A DNA stretch of 64,000 nucleotides, taken from the NCBI RefSeq assembly GCF_011290385.1, contig NZ_CP049785.1, positions 262,317 through 326,316 on the forward strand, written 5' to 3'. Positions 1 through 9,374 of the stretch are shown here, in pieces. Under the pieces are notes generated by a model. The model saw nothing but the letters and a program-made list of their open reading frames with translations, did no database searches and was not told where the DNA came from. The first letter of the stretch is position 1; the number at the start of each line of letters is the position of its first letter. Both the position numbers and the translations under genes were made by a program. The DNA comes from Blattabacterium sp. DPU (GTDB lineage Bacteria > Bacteroidota > Bacteroidia > Flavobacteriales > Blattabacteriaceae).

Positions 1-494
1 GATTTATTTAAAAATATATCTCCAACAGAAGAAACATAAGATATGATTTTAATATTTTTTATTAATTGTTTAGCAATGGCTCCAGCTACTACTCTACATA
101 TTGTTTCTCTTGCAGAAGAACGTCCTCCTCCTCTGTAATCTCTGATTCCATATTTTTTTTCATATGTTAAATCTGAATGAGACGGGCGATAAACTTCTTG
201 AATATGATCATAATCATCCGATTTATGATCTTTGTTATAAATAATAAAACCAATGGGAGTTCCTGTGGTTTTATTATTAAATATTCCAGATAAAAAATTT
301 ATTTGATCAGGTTCATTTCTAGAAGTAACTATAGATGATTGTCCCGGTTTTCTTCTATTTAATTCATATTGAATTTCTTTGAAATTTAATTTTACTCCTG
401 CTGGACATCCATCGATAACTCCACCTAATGCGATTCCATGGCTTTCTCCAAAAGTGCTAACTCTAAATAAATTTCCAAATATATTCCCTGCCAT
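1..494 (-). CDS. aroC: Chorismate synthase, C-terminus cut by window edge
   Basis: AroC converts 5-enolpyruvylshikimate-3-phosphate to chorismate, the last common step to aromatic amino acids and to menaquinone. The reading frame starts at the ATG at 494 and runs out of the window at base 1, giving about 164 N-terminal residues. The family start [10 protein letters not shown] and the GESHG motif near residue 17 are present, as is the flavin-binding RSSARET segment near residue 125. It lies 7 bases downstream of the DEAD-box helicase gene and is probably co-transcribed with it. Chorismate also feeds the isochorismate synthase gene at 6152. Confidence 0.96.
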   Translation of the reverse strand, partial: MAGNIFGNLFRVSTFGESHGIALGGVIDGCPAGVKLNFKEIQYELNRRKPGQSSIVTSRNEPDQINFLSGIFNNKTTGTPIGFIIYNKDHKSDDYDHIQEVYRPSHSDLTYEKKYGIRDYRGGGRSSARETICRVVAGAIAKQLIKNIKIISYVSSVGDIFLNK

Positions 495-501
495 AAAAAT
501 T

Positions 502-2112
502 CTAGTTTTTAATTTCTATAGAAAGAGGTCTTCCCATATGGTTTATTCTACTCATTCCTATTAATATTTTATTTCTATAACGTTTTTCTACTTCAAATAA
601 CGAAGAATTTGATAAAATTTCTATGTGACCAATATTAATACGTGAATTATTAACTGCTTGATTGATTAAATTTATCAGTCCTAATTTTGTCAAATTGTCT
701 TTAAATCCTATGTTTAAAAAAAGTTTTGAAAAGAATTTTTTTTTATTATACAAAAAATTACAATTTTTTTTGTTGTAAGAGATTGGATTTAAATCTTGAG
801 AATTTTTATAAAAATTTATAAAATGATTGAATTCTATCCAAGAAAAACGTTTTATTAATTCTTTTTTATCAAAAAATTCTAAATTTTTTTGTATTTCAGG
901 AAGAAATTTATTCATTAATTTTTCATCTACAACTGTTTTTTTTACTTTTTCTATAAAATAAAAAAGTTGTTTTTCACATATTTCTTTTCCGGTAGGAACC
1001 ATAACACGATCAAAACTTTTTCCAATTCTTTTTTCAAATTCTTTCAAATTTCTAATTTCTTTTTTTTGTATAATACAAACAGAAATTCCTACATTTCCAG
1101 CTCGACCAGTACGCCCACTTCTATGAACATAGATTTCACTTTCTTTTGGAAGATTATAATTAATAACATGAGTTATATTATTAATATCTAGTCCACGAGC
1201 AGCAACATCTGTTGCTACAAGAAATTGTAAATTTCTATTTCTAAATCTGTTCATAACAGATTCACGTTGTGTTTGTGAAAGATCTCCATATAAAGCATCT
1301 GCATTATAACCATCTTTAATTAAAAATTCTGCTATTTCTTTAGTTTCTTTTTTAGTACCACAAAATATAATCCCATAAATATCAGGATTTATGTCTACAA
1401 TTCTTTTCAGAGCTAAATATTTTTTTTTAAAATTTTCTATTATATAATAAATATGTTTGACATCATCTGAACCTATATTTTTTTTTCCTGTAATAATTTC
1501 TACAGGATCTATTAAATATTTATGAGCTATTACGTTCATATATTTAGACATTGTTGCTGAAAATAAGAGACTTTGTCTATTTTTTGGTAATTTTTCTATG
1601 ATAGAATCTAATTCATCTTTAAATCCCATATTTAACATTTCATCAGCTTCATCAAGTACTAAATATTGAATTTTATCAAAACATAATTTTTTTCTTTTCA
1701 TTAAATCAATAATTCTTCCCGGAGTTCCTACTATAATATGAGTTTTACTTTTCAAAGATTGAATTTGAGAATTAATATTAGCTCCTCCATATAAAGAAAC
1801 AATTTTTATAAATGATGAAAATTTTGAAAAACGACAAAGATCTCGTGTTATTTGTATACACAATTCTCTTGTAGGACATAAAATTAAAGCTTTAGGAAAA
1901 GTAGAATCAAAATCTATTTTTTGAATAATTGGAAGTCCAAAAGCAGCCGTTTTTCCTGTTCCAGTTTGAGCTAATGCTATAATATCTTTTTTTGAAGACA
2001 ATAAAAAAGTAATAACTTTTTCTTGTATTGGTGTTGGATATTTAAAACCAATATCTTCTATAGCTCGAATTATATTATCATCAAAAAAATTATATTCTTT
2101 AAATGTTTTCAT
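502..2112 (-). CDS. deaD: DEAD-box ATP-dependent RNA helicase
   Basis: 536-residue RNA helicase that unwinds structured RNA during ribosome assembly or mRNA turnover. Visible motifs in order are the Q motif (PTPIQ near 26-30), Walker A AQTGTGKT (48-55), PTREL (80-84), TPGR (about 130-133), DEAD (154-157), SAT (185-187) and [10 protein letters not shown] in domain 2. After a lysine- and asparagine-rich linker the last 70 or so residues resemble a DbpA-type RNA-binding domain. The symbol deaD follows this architecture; dbpA or csdA are possible alternatives. It is the first gene of a minus-strand pair with aroC. Confidence 0.93.
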   Translation of the reverse strand: MKTFKEYNFFDDNIIRAIEDIGFKYPTPIQEKVITFLLSSKKDIIALAQTGTGKTAAFGLPIIQKIDFDSTFPKALILCPTRELCIQITRDLCRFSKFSSFIKIVSLYGGANINSQIQSLKSKTHIIVGTPGRIIDLMKRKKLCFDKIQYLVLDEADEMLNMGFKDELDSIIEKLPKNRQSLLFSATMSKYMNVIAHKYLIDPVEIITGKKNIGSDDVKHIYYIIENFKKKYLALKRIVDINPDIYGIIFCGTKKETKEIAEFLIKDGYNADALYGDLSQTQRESVMNRFRNRNLQFLVATDVAARGLDINNITHVINYNLPKESEIYVHRSGRTGRAGNVGISVCIIQKKEIRNLKEFEKRIGKSFDRVMVPTGKEICEKQLFYFIEKVKKTVVDEKLMNKFLPEIQKNLEFFDKKELIKRFSWIEFNHFINFYKNSQDLNPISYNKKNCNFLYNKKKFFSKLFLNIGFKDNLTKLGLINLINQAVNNSRINIGHIEILSNSSLFEVEKRYRNKILIGMSRINHMGRPLSIEIKN

Positions 2113-2201
2113 ACAAAGAATGGTAAAAATGCTAATTTATATATTGCACGACAAATATATATATTAATATCATATTAATTATTTAATTGAATATTAAATG
2201 T

Positions 2202-3566
2202 TTATTCTATTTTTTTAATAAGCTTTTGAATTATAGTTTCATATCTTATAAAAAATAATATAGCTGAAGTAGTTAATCCTAATCCTAATCCAATCCATAT
2301 TCCTATTCCTCCCATTTTAATAGATAAAAACCATGCTGTAGGTATAGCAATAATCCAATAAGAAAAAAAACTGATCCACATAGGGATATGAACATCTTGT
2401 AATCCTCTTAATGCTCCTAATATTATTCCTTGTAATCCATCAGATAATTGAAAAAAACTAGCAATCACAATCATTTTTTTTGCAATAAAAATAACTTCAT
2501 TATCATTTTTTATATAAAAATATGGAATATAATTTCTAAAAAAGAAAAAGAAAAAACTGCAAATTATCATAAAAATAAAACCCATAAAAAAAATAGATTT
2601 TCCTATCCTTTTCAATTCTAAATAATTTTTTAAAGCTAGTTGTTTTCCTATTCTTATTGTAGCTGTTACAGAAAACCCACTACTAAGAAGAAAAGTAGAA
2701 GAAACTAAACTAATAACTATTTGATGAGCTGCTAATACTTTAATTCCACATTTTCCTGATATAAAAGAAGAAAAAGCAAAAGCACTCATTTCAAATAGCA
2801 TATGCAATCCAGAAGGAATACCTATTTTCAATATTTTTTTTATATATTTTTTTTCTAAAAAAAAATATTTTAATTGATTATAATAATTTCGTACTTTTTC
2901 GTATTTATATAATAAAACGAAAATACCTATTAACATAGTTGTACGAGATATTAAAGTAGCATAAGCAACGCCAATAATTCCCAATTTAGGAAAACCACAT
3001 TTTCCATGAAGCAAAATATAATTTAGTATAATATTAATAAAAGCAGAAATCCAAGTAACAATCAAACTAGGAAATACTAGAGATAACCCTTCCGAAAATT
3101 TCCTAAAAACTTCGAACATCATCCAAGGAATCAAAGAAATAGATATTATTTTTAAGAAAAATATGGTTTCATTTAATATTTCTTTAGGTTGTCCTAAATA
3201 AGGAAAAATGTAACAAAATATATATATTAATCCATACATAAATACAGACAAAAAAAAATTGAAAACTAATCCATGATGAAAAATAATAGCTCCTTTTTTA
3301 TATTCTTGTTTTGCATCCGTAGATGCTATTAAAGTAGAGATTGCTGTTGATATTCCTAATCCAAAAATGATTACAACAAAAAAAACAGCATTAGCTAATG
3401 AAACAGAAGCTAAAGCTTGTTTTCCTAAAAAACCAACCATCATATTATCAGATAAACCTATGCATATTACACCTAATTGAGTAAAAAATACAGGAACAGC
3501 CAATAAAAAATTTTTTTTAATATGTTCAAAATATATTATGATTTTTTTTTTATTAGATAAGATCAA
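2202..3566 (-). CDS. MATE family multidrug/toxin efflux transporter
   Basis: 454-residue, strongly hydrophobic protein with about 12 membrane segments and two similar halves, as in NorM/MdtK-type MATE exporters. These pump cationic compounds out of the cell using a Na+ or H+ gradient. The N-terminal segment with PVFFTQLGVICIGLSDNMMVG is typical of the family. No ATG precedes the first membrane helix, so the start is most likely the TTG at 3566, 4 bases after the gcvT stop. A general efflux pump is a notable retention in a reduced genome; the substrate cannot be told from sequence. Confidence 0.9.
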   Translation of the reverse strand: MILSNKKKIIIYFEHIKKNFLLAVPVFFTQLGVICIGLSDNMMVGFLGKQALASVSLANAVFFVVIIFGLGISTAISTLIASTDAKQEYKKGAIIFHHGLVFNFFLSVFMYGLIYIFCYIFPYLGQPKEILNETIFFLKIISISLIPWMMFEVFRKFSEGLSLVFPSLIVTWISAFINIILNYILLHGKCGFPKLGIIGVAYATLISRTTMLIGIFVLLYKYEKVRNYYNQLKYFFLEKKYIKKILKIGIPSGLHMLFEMSAFAFSSFISGKCGIKVLAAHQIVISLVSSTFLLSSGFSVTATIRIGKQLALKNYLELKRIGKSIFFMGFIFMIICSFFFFFFRNYIPYFYIKNDNEVIFIAKKMIVIASFFQLSDGLQGIILGALRGLQDVHIPMWISFFSYWIIAIPTAWFLSIKMGGIGIWIGLGLGLTTSAILFFIRYETIIQKLIKKIE

Positions 3567-3570
3567 ATAT

Positions 3571-4692
3571 TTAATTTTGTATTTCTATAAAAGGTAATTT
3601 ACCTATTTTAATGGGTATTTTTTGATTTCTTATAAAAAGAAATATAGAATTTGTTTTTTTTTTATTGGTTAAATATCCTAATCCAATTCCTTTTTTTAAA
3701 ATTGGAGAATAAATACCAGAAGTTACATAGCCAATATTTGTTCCATTTTTATCTATTAGTAAATGTCCTTGTCTTGGTATTTTGTTTTTTTCTTCTACCG
3801 TAAAAGAGAGAAATTTTTTTTTATATTTTTTTTCTTTTTTTTGTTTTTGTAATATATTTTTTGCTATAAATTCTTTTTCAAATTTAACTATCCAAGATAA
3901 ATCCGCTTCTATAGGGGTTATATCTTCAGATATATCTTGTCCATATAATCGGTATCCCATTTCTAATCTTAACGAATTTCTACTTGCTATTCCACAAGGA
4001 ATTATTTTTCCTTTTCTCGTTTCTAAAATATTATTCCATATTTTTTCTGCATTTTCGTTAGAAATATAAATTTCTATTCCTTTAGATCCTGTATATCCTG
4101 TTCTAGAAATTAATACATTTTTTATTTCTGAAAATGTTCCTATTTTAAAATGGTAGAAAGGAATTTTATCTAATGATACATTTGTTAATTTTTGAATATA
4201 AAATAGAGATGATGGTCCTTGAATAGATAAAATAGAATATTCTAAAGAAATATCTATTAATTTTACATCAGAATGTTTTTGTTTCTTGATTTGATCTTTT
4301 ATCCATTTTTTATCTTTTTCAATATTAGCTGCATTTACTATAAGTAAAAATTCTTTATCAGAAATCTTATAAATAACTAAATCATCTATGATCCCTCCTT
4401 CTTCATTAATTATACAAGTGTATTGTGCTTGTCCAATTTTAATTTTACATAAATTGTTTGTAGTTATATATTGAATTAATCTATCAGAATCTTTTCCTTT
4501 CAAAATAAATTTTCCCATATGACTTACATCAAAAATTCCAGCATGATTTCTTACAAACATATGTTCTTTTAAAGAAGAAATATATTGAAGAGGCATGTAA
4601 AAACCAGAATAGTTAACCATTTTTGCCCCTAATTCAATATGATTGTTATATAAAATTGTTTTTTTAATAATATTTTTTTTATTTTCCGTCAT
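3571..4692 (-). CDS. gcvT: Aminomethyltransferase, glycine cleavage T protein
   Basis: GcvT takes the aminomethyl group from the lipoylated H protein and passes it to tetrahydrofolate, releasing ammonia. The 373-residue product has the N-terminal H-LGAKMVNYSGFYMPLQY region, the FDVSHMGK motif and a C-terminal barrel with IGYVTSGIYSP, all family hallmarks. The ATG at 4692 is preferred over a TTG at 4701; it overlaps the upstream PTPS gene by 14 bases, suggesting translational coupling. The H and P proteins are not in the window; the shared dihydrolipoyl dehydrogenase is at 23910. Confidence 0.96.
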   Translation of the reverse strand: MTENKKNIIKKTILYNNHIELGAKMVNYSGFYMPLQYISSLKEHMFVRNHAGIFDVSHMGKFILKGKDSDRLIQYITTNNLCKIKIGQAQYTCIINEEGGIIDDLVIYKISDKEFLLIVNAANIEKDKKWIKDQIKKQKHSDVKLIDISLEYSILSIQGPSSLFYIQKLTNVSLDKIPFYHFKIGTFSEIKNVLISRTGYTGSKGIEIYISNENAEKIWNNILETRKGKIIPCGIASRNSLRLEMGYRLYGQDISEDITPIEADLSWIVKFEKEFIAKNILQKQKKEKKYKKKFLSFTVEEKNKIPRQGHLLIDKNGTNIGYVTSGIYSPILKKGIGLGYLTNKKKTNSIFLFIRNQKIPIKIGKLPFIEIQN

Positions 4693-5089
4693 ATTCAGCA
4701 AAATTATTTTTCGTTTCGTACAAAGTTATTTTTAAATCTAAGTTAGAAGATATTCTTTTATTTATTTTATTCCACATGAAAATAACTATATTTTCTATAG
4801 TTGGATTTTTTGATGAAAATTCTTCAATATCTAAATTCATATTTTTATGATCAAAAAATTTTTCTATTTCATCATAGAGAATAGATTTCAATTTTTGTAA
4901 ATTGAAAACAAATCCTGTTTCTGGATCTATTTTTCCTGTAATACTAGCAATATATTCATAATTGTGACCATGATAATTAAAATGGGCACATTTCCCAAAT
5001 ATTTCAATATTTTTTTCATAACTCCAACAATTATTATAAAGTTTATGTGCAGCGCTAAAATATCCTTTTCTACTTACAGTAACTATCAT
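4679..5089 (-). CDS. 6-pyruvoyl-tetrahydropterin synthase / QueD family protein
   Basis: 136-residue zinc enzyme of the PTPS/QueD fold, which works on dihydroneopterin triphosphate. Zinc ligands are His15, His40 and His42, with candidate catalytic Cys34 and a DH pair at 80-81. Cys34 is separated from HGH by five residues (CxxxxxHGH), as in animal PTPS, whereas E. coli QueD has CxxxHGH. Glu125 in LYETKNN matches the substrate-anchoring glutamate. No other queuosine gene lies in the window, so 6-carboxytetrahydropterin synthase and a pterin- or folate-related role are both possible. It sits between idi and gcvT and overlaps both. Confidence 0.88.
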   Translation of the reverse strand: MIVTVSRKGYFSAAHKLYNNCWSYEKNIEIFGKCAHFNYHGHNYEYIASITGKIDPETGFVFNLQKLKSILYDEIEKFFDHKNMNLDIEEFSSKNPTIENIVIFMWNKINKRISSNLDLKITLYETKNNFAEYDGK

Positions 5090-5621
5090 AGTTTAGTTGA
5101 TTAAAATATTTATTAATAATAATTTTTAGCCAAATAGTATAAGAATCTGGATAAACAGAAATATTTTTTACTAATTCATTTAATGAGATCCATTTCCAAC
5201 TATCTACTTCTTTAAAATTAATAACTGGAGGTTTTTCATAGTATCCAACAAAAACATGATCTAATTCATTTTCTATTAAACCATTACTTAAAAATTCATT
5301 ATAAATAAAGCTAAATCTTTGTTCCAAAAAACAATCAAAACCCATTTCTTCTATTAGACAACGATGAGCTGCTTTTAAAAGAGACTCATTTTTTCTAGGA
5401 TGACTGCAACAAGTATTAGTCCAAAGTAAAGAAGAATGATATTTTATTGAAGATCTTTTTTGCAACATTAAATCATTTTTGGTATTAAAAATAAAAACAG
5501 AAATGGCACTATGTAGTAGTCCTTTCATATGAATTTCTTTTTTATTTTCAAATCCAATAATTTGATTTTTCATTCCTATTAAAGGAATAAGATATTCATC
5601 ATATCGTTCTTTTTTTTTCAT
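5070..5621 (-). CDS. idi: Isopentenyl-diphosphate delta-isomerase, type 1
   Basis: Interconverts isopentenyl and dimethylallyl diphosphate, the building blocks of menaquinone side chains, undecaprenyl carrier and the prenyl group used before MiaB. The 183-residue Nudix-fold protein carries the catalytic cysteine in NTCCSHP (Cys72), a metal-binding histidine in LLHSAIS (His38), the REx-like EEMGFDC stretch and the ELDHVF glutamate. Starts with the ATG at 5621 and overlaps the PTPS gene by 20 bases. Type 1 Idi is dispensable beside an MEP pathway, so its retention is informative. Confidence 0.95.
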   Translation of the reverse strand: MKKKERYDEYLIPLIGMKNQIIGFENKKEIHMKGLLHSAISVFIFNTKNDLMLQKRSSIKYHSSLLWTNTCCSHPRKNESLLKAAHRCLIEEMGFDCFLEQRFSFIYNEFLSNGLIENELDHVFVGYYEKPPVINFKEVDSWKWISLNELVKNISVYPDSYTIWLKIIINKYFNQLNYDSYCK

Positions 5622-5708
5622 ATTTATTTTATTATATAGACAAACATAATATAGTGTAAATTCATTATTTTAATAAATGTGTTGTTTATTTTTTTATAAA
5701 GTTTTTTT

Positions 5709-6161
5709 ATGAAAAATAAAATTCAAAAAATATTAAATGAATTAAATGATTTAAAACAAATTACATTAATAAACATGATGCAAATTCAATTTATTTTTTT
5801 ATCCAATAAATTGGATACACTGATAGCAAAAATGCCTATAAATAGTAATCTTCTTCAACCTTTTGGTTATTTACATGGAGGAGCTACTATGATTTTAGCT
5901 GAAAGTGTGGGGAGTTCTATTTCTCTCATTAATGTTAAAAAAAATAAAAAAGAAAACGATTTCAATGTTTTTAGTATTGAAATATCTGCCAATCATGTTA
6001 GATCCATAAGAAAAGGTATTTTGTTTGCTAAAGCTAAAATTTGTCATAAAGGAAATACTTTACATTTTGTTCAAGTTAATATTTATGATGAAAAAAAAAA
6101 TATCATTAGTTTTTGTAAACTAACTAATATAATAATTATCAAAAAACAAATATGTCCATAG
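5709..6161 (+). CDS. Hotdog-fold thioesterase, probable DHNA-CoA hydrolase
   Basis: 150-residue PaaI-type hotdog thioesterase. The signature FGYLHGGAT (His56, Gly57, Gly58) and the downstream Glu65 in AESVGS form the usual active-site region. It overlaps the isochorismate synthase gene by 10 bases and shares its strand, which suggests it hydrolyses 1,4-dihydroxy-2-naphthoyl-CoA in menaquinone synthesis (MenI). That assignment rests on the neighbour; the fold alone only says acyl-CoA thioesterase. It is divergent from idi across an 87-base gap. Confidence 0.85.
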   Translation: MKNKIQKILNELNDLKQITLINMMQIQFIFLSNKLDTLIAKMPINSNLLQPFGYLHGGATMILAESVGSSISLINVKKNKKENDFNVFSIEISANHVRSIRKGILFAKAKICHKGNTLHFVQVNIYDEKKNIISFCKLTNIIIIKKQICP

Positions 6162-7204
6162 AAATTAGTGTCTTTTCTTTATATAGAAAAATTATCAAAA
6201 ATTATTATAACCATAATAATTTTGTTCTCTTTAGAAAACCTTATGATAAAAAAATATTTTTTTATTCAAACTATAATTATAATTCTGTAAGTGAAAAATT
6301 TTTTTTGATAAAAAATTTTGATCATAATCACACTATAAAAATATATCCTAAAAAAATTTATTATGTAGATATACAAAAATATTCTAAAAAAGAAAATATT
6401 TCCTATTCTTATTGGGAAAATAATTCTTCTTTATTAACATATTCTATGAAATATAAAGATTTAATAAAAAAAGCTGTAGATAGTATAAAAAAAGGATTTT
6501 TTAAAAAAGTTGTTTTATCCAGATTTATAAAAATTTCTTTTCGTTGCTTTTATTTTAAAAATACATTTACAAAATTAATTTATGCATATCCTAATGCTTT
6601 AATAAGTCTTTGGTATGATTTTCATCATGGATTTTGGATTGGATGTACTCCAGAATTACTTATGAAATGTTTTAATAATAAATTAAAAATATCCGCTTTA
6701 GCAGGAACTATTTGGGGAGATCATAAATGGACAAAAAAAGAAATAGAGGAACATAAAATTGTAATAAGATATATTCTTCATCTGCTGAAATTTTATAAAG
6801 GATCTATTCATGTAGAAAATACTAAAATACTAAAAATAGGTCACTTAAAGCATTTAGAAACTTCAATTTTTTTTTCTTTTCATAAAGAACCGGATTATTA
6901 TGAAATATTGAGTCGTTTACATCCAACTCCTTCTATATGTGGATTTCCAAAAGAAAAATCCTTGGATTTTATTTATAAAAATGAAAAATGTAAAAGAAAT
7001 TTTTATACAGGATATATTGGTATGGTAAATCAAAAAAATATGGAATTATACCTTAATTTGAGATGTGTCAACATAAAAGAAGATAAAAAAGAGATGACTT
7101 TATATGCAGGTAGTGGAATTACCATAGATAGTGATATACATCAAGAATACATGGAAACAGAAAATAAAATAAAAAATATTCTTTCTCAACTTATTTTTAA
7201 ATAA
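6152..7204 (+). CDS. menF: Isochorismate synthase
   Basis: Isomerises chorismate to isochorismate, the entry step to menaquinone. The 350-residue protein lacks most of the variable N-terminal half but keeps the chorismate-binding domain: KVVLSRF, SALAGT, HLETSI, LHPTPSICGFP, FYTGYIG and SGITIDSDIHQEYMETENK. The catalytic lysine, the glutamates and the Mg-binding residues therefore appear intact. EntC-type enzymes look alike, but menB and menA in the same window point to MenF. The 3' end overlaps the convergent ndh gene by 8 bases. Confidence 0.93.
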   Translation: MSIEISVFSLYRKIIKNYYNHNNFVLFRKPYDKKIFFYSNYNYNSVSEKFFLIKNFDHNHTIKIYPKKIYYVDIQKYSKKENISYSYWENNSSLLTYSMKYKDLIKKAVDSIKKGFFKKVVLSRFIKISFRCFYFKNTFTKLIYAYPNALISLWYDFHHGFWIGCTPELLMKCFNNKLKISALAGTIWGDHKWTKKEIEEHKIVIRYILHLLKFYKGSIHVENTKILKIGHLKHLETSIFFSFHKEPDYYEILSRLHPTPSICGFPKEKSLDFIYKNEKCKRNFYTGYIGMVNQKNMELYLNLRCVNIKEDKKEMTLYAGSGITIDSDIHQEYMETENKIKNILSQLIFK

Positions 7205-8483
7205 TTTTTTTTTTTCTATGGAAAGGTCTTATAATTAAACGAACACTTTTATTATAATGAAAATATTGAATAATCCAATTTGTTAAAGCTATAGCTCTAT
7301 TTCTAAAACCGACTAAACTAACTAAATGAACAAACATCCAAACAATCCATGCTAAAAAACCCTTTAATTTTAAATAAGGAAAATCACATACAGCTTTATT
7401 TCTTCCAATAGTAGCCATAGAACCTAAATTTCTATAAATAAAAGGTTTTATCTTTTTTTTTTCTGATAAACAATTTAAATATTTAGCCAAATAATTACCC
7501 TGTTGTATAGCTGGTTGAGCAGTCATCGGATAACCATTAGGATAATGGTTATTTTTATTCATATAAGCAATATCTCCAATAGCAAAAATGTTTTTGTATC
7601 TTAAAGTATTAAGATAATTATCTACTAAAATTCTACCTCCTTTTATATCTTCTTGTAAAAACCCTTTTATAATAGCACCTTTTACTCCTGCGGCCCATAT
7701 TACATTAGAAGATTCTATCTTTTTATCTTTTTCCATAAAAACTATTTCTCCATTATAATCCTTAACCAAACAATTTAACCAAATAATAACTCCTAATTCT
7801 TTTAAATTTTTATAAGCTTGTTTAGCTGAGGACTCAGACATTCCATCCAATAATCTAGAAGTAGCTTGTAATAAGTGAATATTCATATATCGAATATCTA
7901 AATCAGGATAATCATGTGGTAATACATATTTTTTCATTTCAGCTAAAGCTCCAGCTAATTCAACTCCGGTAGGTCCTCCTCCTACAATGACAAAAGTCAT
8001 AAGTCTCTCTTTTTTTTTATTATCTTTCGTTAATAAAGCAGATTCAAAATCCTGTAAAATAAGACTTCTTAGATTTAAAGCTTCTGGAATAGATTTCATA
8101 GGAAGAGCAAAAGATTCTATATTTTTATTTCCAAAATAATTAGTTATAGATCCTGTTGCTACAATTAAATAATCATAACATAAATCTCCTATATTGGTAT
8201 ATATTTTTTGTTTTTTTGTATTTATATAATAAACTTTAGCTAATCTAAAGAAAAAATTTTTTGTTTTTTTAATAATATTTCTAATGGAATGTGCTATAGA
8301 ATCTGGTTCTAAACCTGCTGTCGCTACTTGATACAATAAAGGTAAAAAAGTGTGATAATTATTTTTATCTATAAGAACTACTTGAAATTTATCTCTTTTT
8401 AATTTTTTTGCTACTTGTAATCCTGCAAATCCAGCACCAATAATTACGACTCTTTTTAGGTTGTTTCCTTTTGGTATATTCAT
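7197..8483 (-). CDS. ndh: Type II NADH:quinone oxidoreductase
   Basis: Single-subunit, non-proton-pumping NADH dehydrogenase feeding electrons to menaquinone. Two dinucleotide-binding motifs are visible: VVIIGAGFAGLQVA at the N-terminus for FAD and FVIVGGGPTGVELAG near residue 165 for NADH. A Gly-Asp FAD motif (IFAIGDIAY) lies near residue 305 and a hydrophobic or amphipathic C-terminal stretch (LAWIVWMFVHLVSLVG) serves as membrane anchor. The ATG at 8483 (MNIPKGN) is chosen over an upstream TTG at 8489. A 14-bp inverted repeat lies immediately before the start codon. Confidence 0.94.
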   Translation of the reverse strand: MNIPKGNNLKRVVIIGAGFAGLQVAKKLKRDKFQVVLIDKNNYHTFLPLLYQVATAGLEPDSIAHSIRNIIKKTKNFFFRLAKVYYINTKKQKIYTNIGDLCYDYLIVATGSITNYFGNKNIESFALPMKSIPEALNLRSLILQDFESALLTKDNKKKERLMTFVIVGGGPTGVELAGALAEMKKYVLPHDYPDLDIRYMNIHLLQATSRLLDGMSESSAKQAYKNLKELGVIIWLNCLVKDYNGEIVFMEKDKKIESSNVIWAAGVKGAIIKGFLQEDIKGGRILVDNYLNTLRYKNIFAIGDIAYMNKNNHYPNGYPMTAQPAIQQGNYLAKYLNCLSEKKKIKPFIYRNLGSMATIGRNKAVCDFPYLKLKGFLAWIVWMFVHLVSLVGFRNRAIALTNWIIQYFHYNKSVRLIIRPFHRKKKII

Positions 8484-8484
8484 A

Positions 8485-8498
8485 GTCAAAAATTTGAC
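8485..8498. repeat. Inverted repeat in the ndh / zinc-peptidase divergent promoter region
   Basis: GTCAAA-AA-TTTGAC, a 6-bp perfect inverted repeat with a 2-base centre. It sits two bases upstream of the ndh ATG and inside the roughly 87-base region between two divergent genes. It would place a dimeric regulator across the ndh start. An AT-rich genome makes short inverted repeats common, so function is uncertain. Confidence 0.4.
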
Positions 8499-8570
8499 AT
8501 AATAAGCTAATTTATATATATTTTCATTTTAATTGATAAATTAATAATTTTGTTTAAAAAATAGATTTTT

Positions 8571-9269
8571 ATGACTTATTATTTCATTGTTGGAACTACT
8601 TTTTTACTAAGTGTTATTGTTAATACAATATTGAAAAATAAGTTTAGAGCTTATTCTAAACTTTATTTACACTCACATATGAGTGGAAAAGAAATCGCAG
8701 AAAAAATGTTAAACGATCATGGAATATATGACGTTCATGTCCTTTCTATAGAAGGAGAACTAACTGATCATTATAATCCTATAAATAAAACAATTAATTT
8801 AAGCGAAAAGGTTTATAATGATACAACAACAGCTTCAACTGCAGTAGCGGCTCATGAATGTGGTCATGCTTTACAACATAGATTAGGTTATAATTTATTA
8901 AAATTGCGAAATCATTTAGTTCCTATTCTTAATTTTAGCTCTCAATTCATTAACTTAGCGATTGTATCTGGATTAACTATTTTTTATAGTTCAGGAGGAA
9001 AAGATTCTTTGATCCTAAAATTAGGAATAGGATTATTTTTTTTGGTTGTCATTTTTTCTTTTCTCACATTGCCTATAGAATTTGACGCAAGTAATAGAGC
9101 TTTGAATTGGCTAAAAAATAAAAATGTAGTAAACTACCAAGAATATCATAAAGCAAAAGAATCCCTAAATTGGGCTGCTATGACTTACGTTATTTCTGCT
9201 TTGGGAAGTTTAGCTCAATTGATATATTTTTTATCTTTTTTTAGTAGTAAAAAAGATGAACATTTTTAA
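8571..9269 (+). CDS. Membrane zinc metallopeptidase, YugP/COG2738 family
   Basis: 232-residue membrane protein with an N-terminal helix, the zinc-binding HECGH motif at residues 95-99, and two hydrophobic segments around 120-170 followed by a hydrophobic C-terminus. This order matches the YugP-like zinc peptidases found widely in Bacteroidota and Firmicutes; substrates are poorly known. It is transcribed divergently from ndh and its stop abuts the convergent thx gene with no spacer. Confidence 0.9.
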   Translation: MTYYFIVGTTFLLSVIVNTILKNKFRAYSKLYLHSHMSGKEIAEKMLNDHGIYDVHVLSIEGELTDHYNPINKTINLSEKVYNDTTTASTAVAAHECGHALQHRLGYNLLKLRNHLVPILNFSSQFINLAIVSGLTIFYSSGGKDSLILKLGIGLFFLVVIFSFLTLPIEFDASNRALNWLKNKNVVNYQEYHKAKESLNWAAMTYVISALGSLAQLIYFLSFFSSKKDEHF

Positions 9270-9374
9270 TTACTTTTTTTTTTTATTACTGGAATTTCTT
9301 GGATTTGGACGAAGATTTCCATAAGTTTTATTTTTTATTTTTCCTCTTCTAGTTTTTTTATCACCTTTTCCCAT
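9270..9374 (-). CDS. Small ribosomal protein bTHX
   Basis: A 34-residue, very basic product starting MGKGDKKTRRGKI and continuing with a TYGNLRP segment and a lysine tail. This matches the bTHX family, whose known members begin MGKGDxxxRRGKI and bind the head of the 30S subunit. The ATG at 9374 lies inside the end of coaE (14-base overlap), and the stop abuts the convergent zinc-peptidase gene. An 11-A run on the coding strand encodes part of the tail. The gene is short enough to be missed by automatic callers. Confidence 0.88.
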   Translation of the reverse strand: MGKGDKKTRRGKIKNKTYGNLRPNPRNSSNKKKK

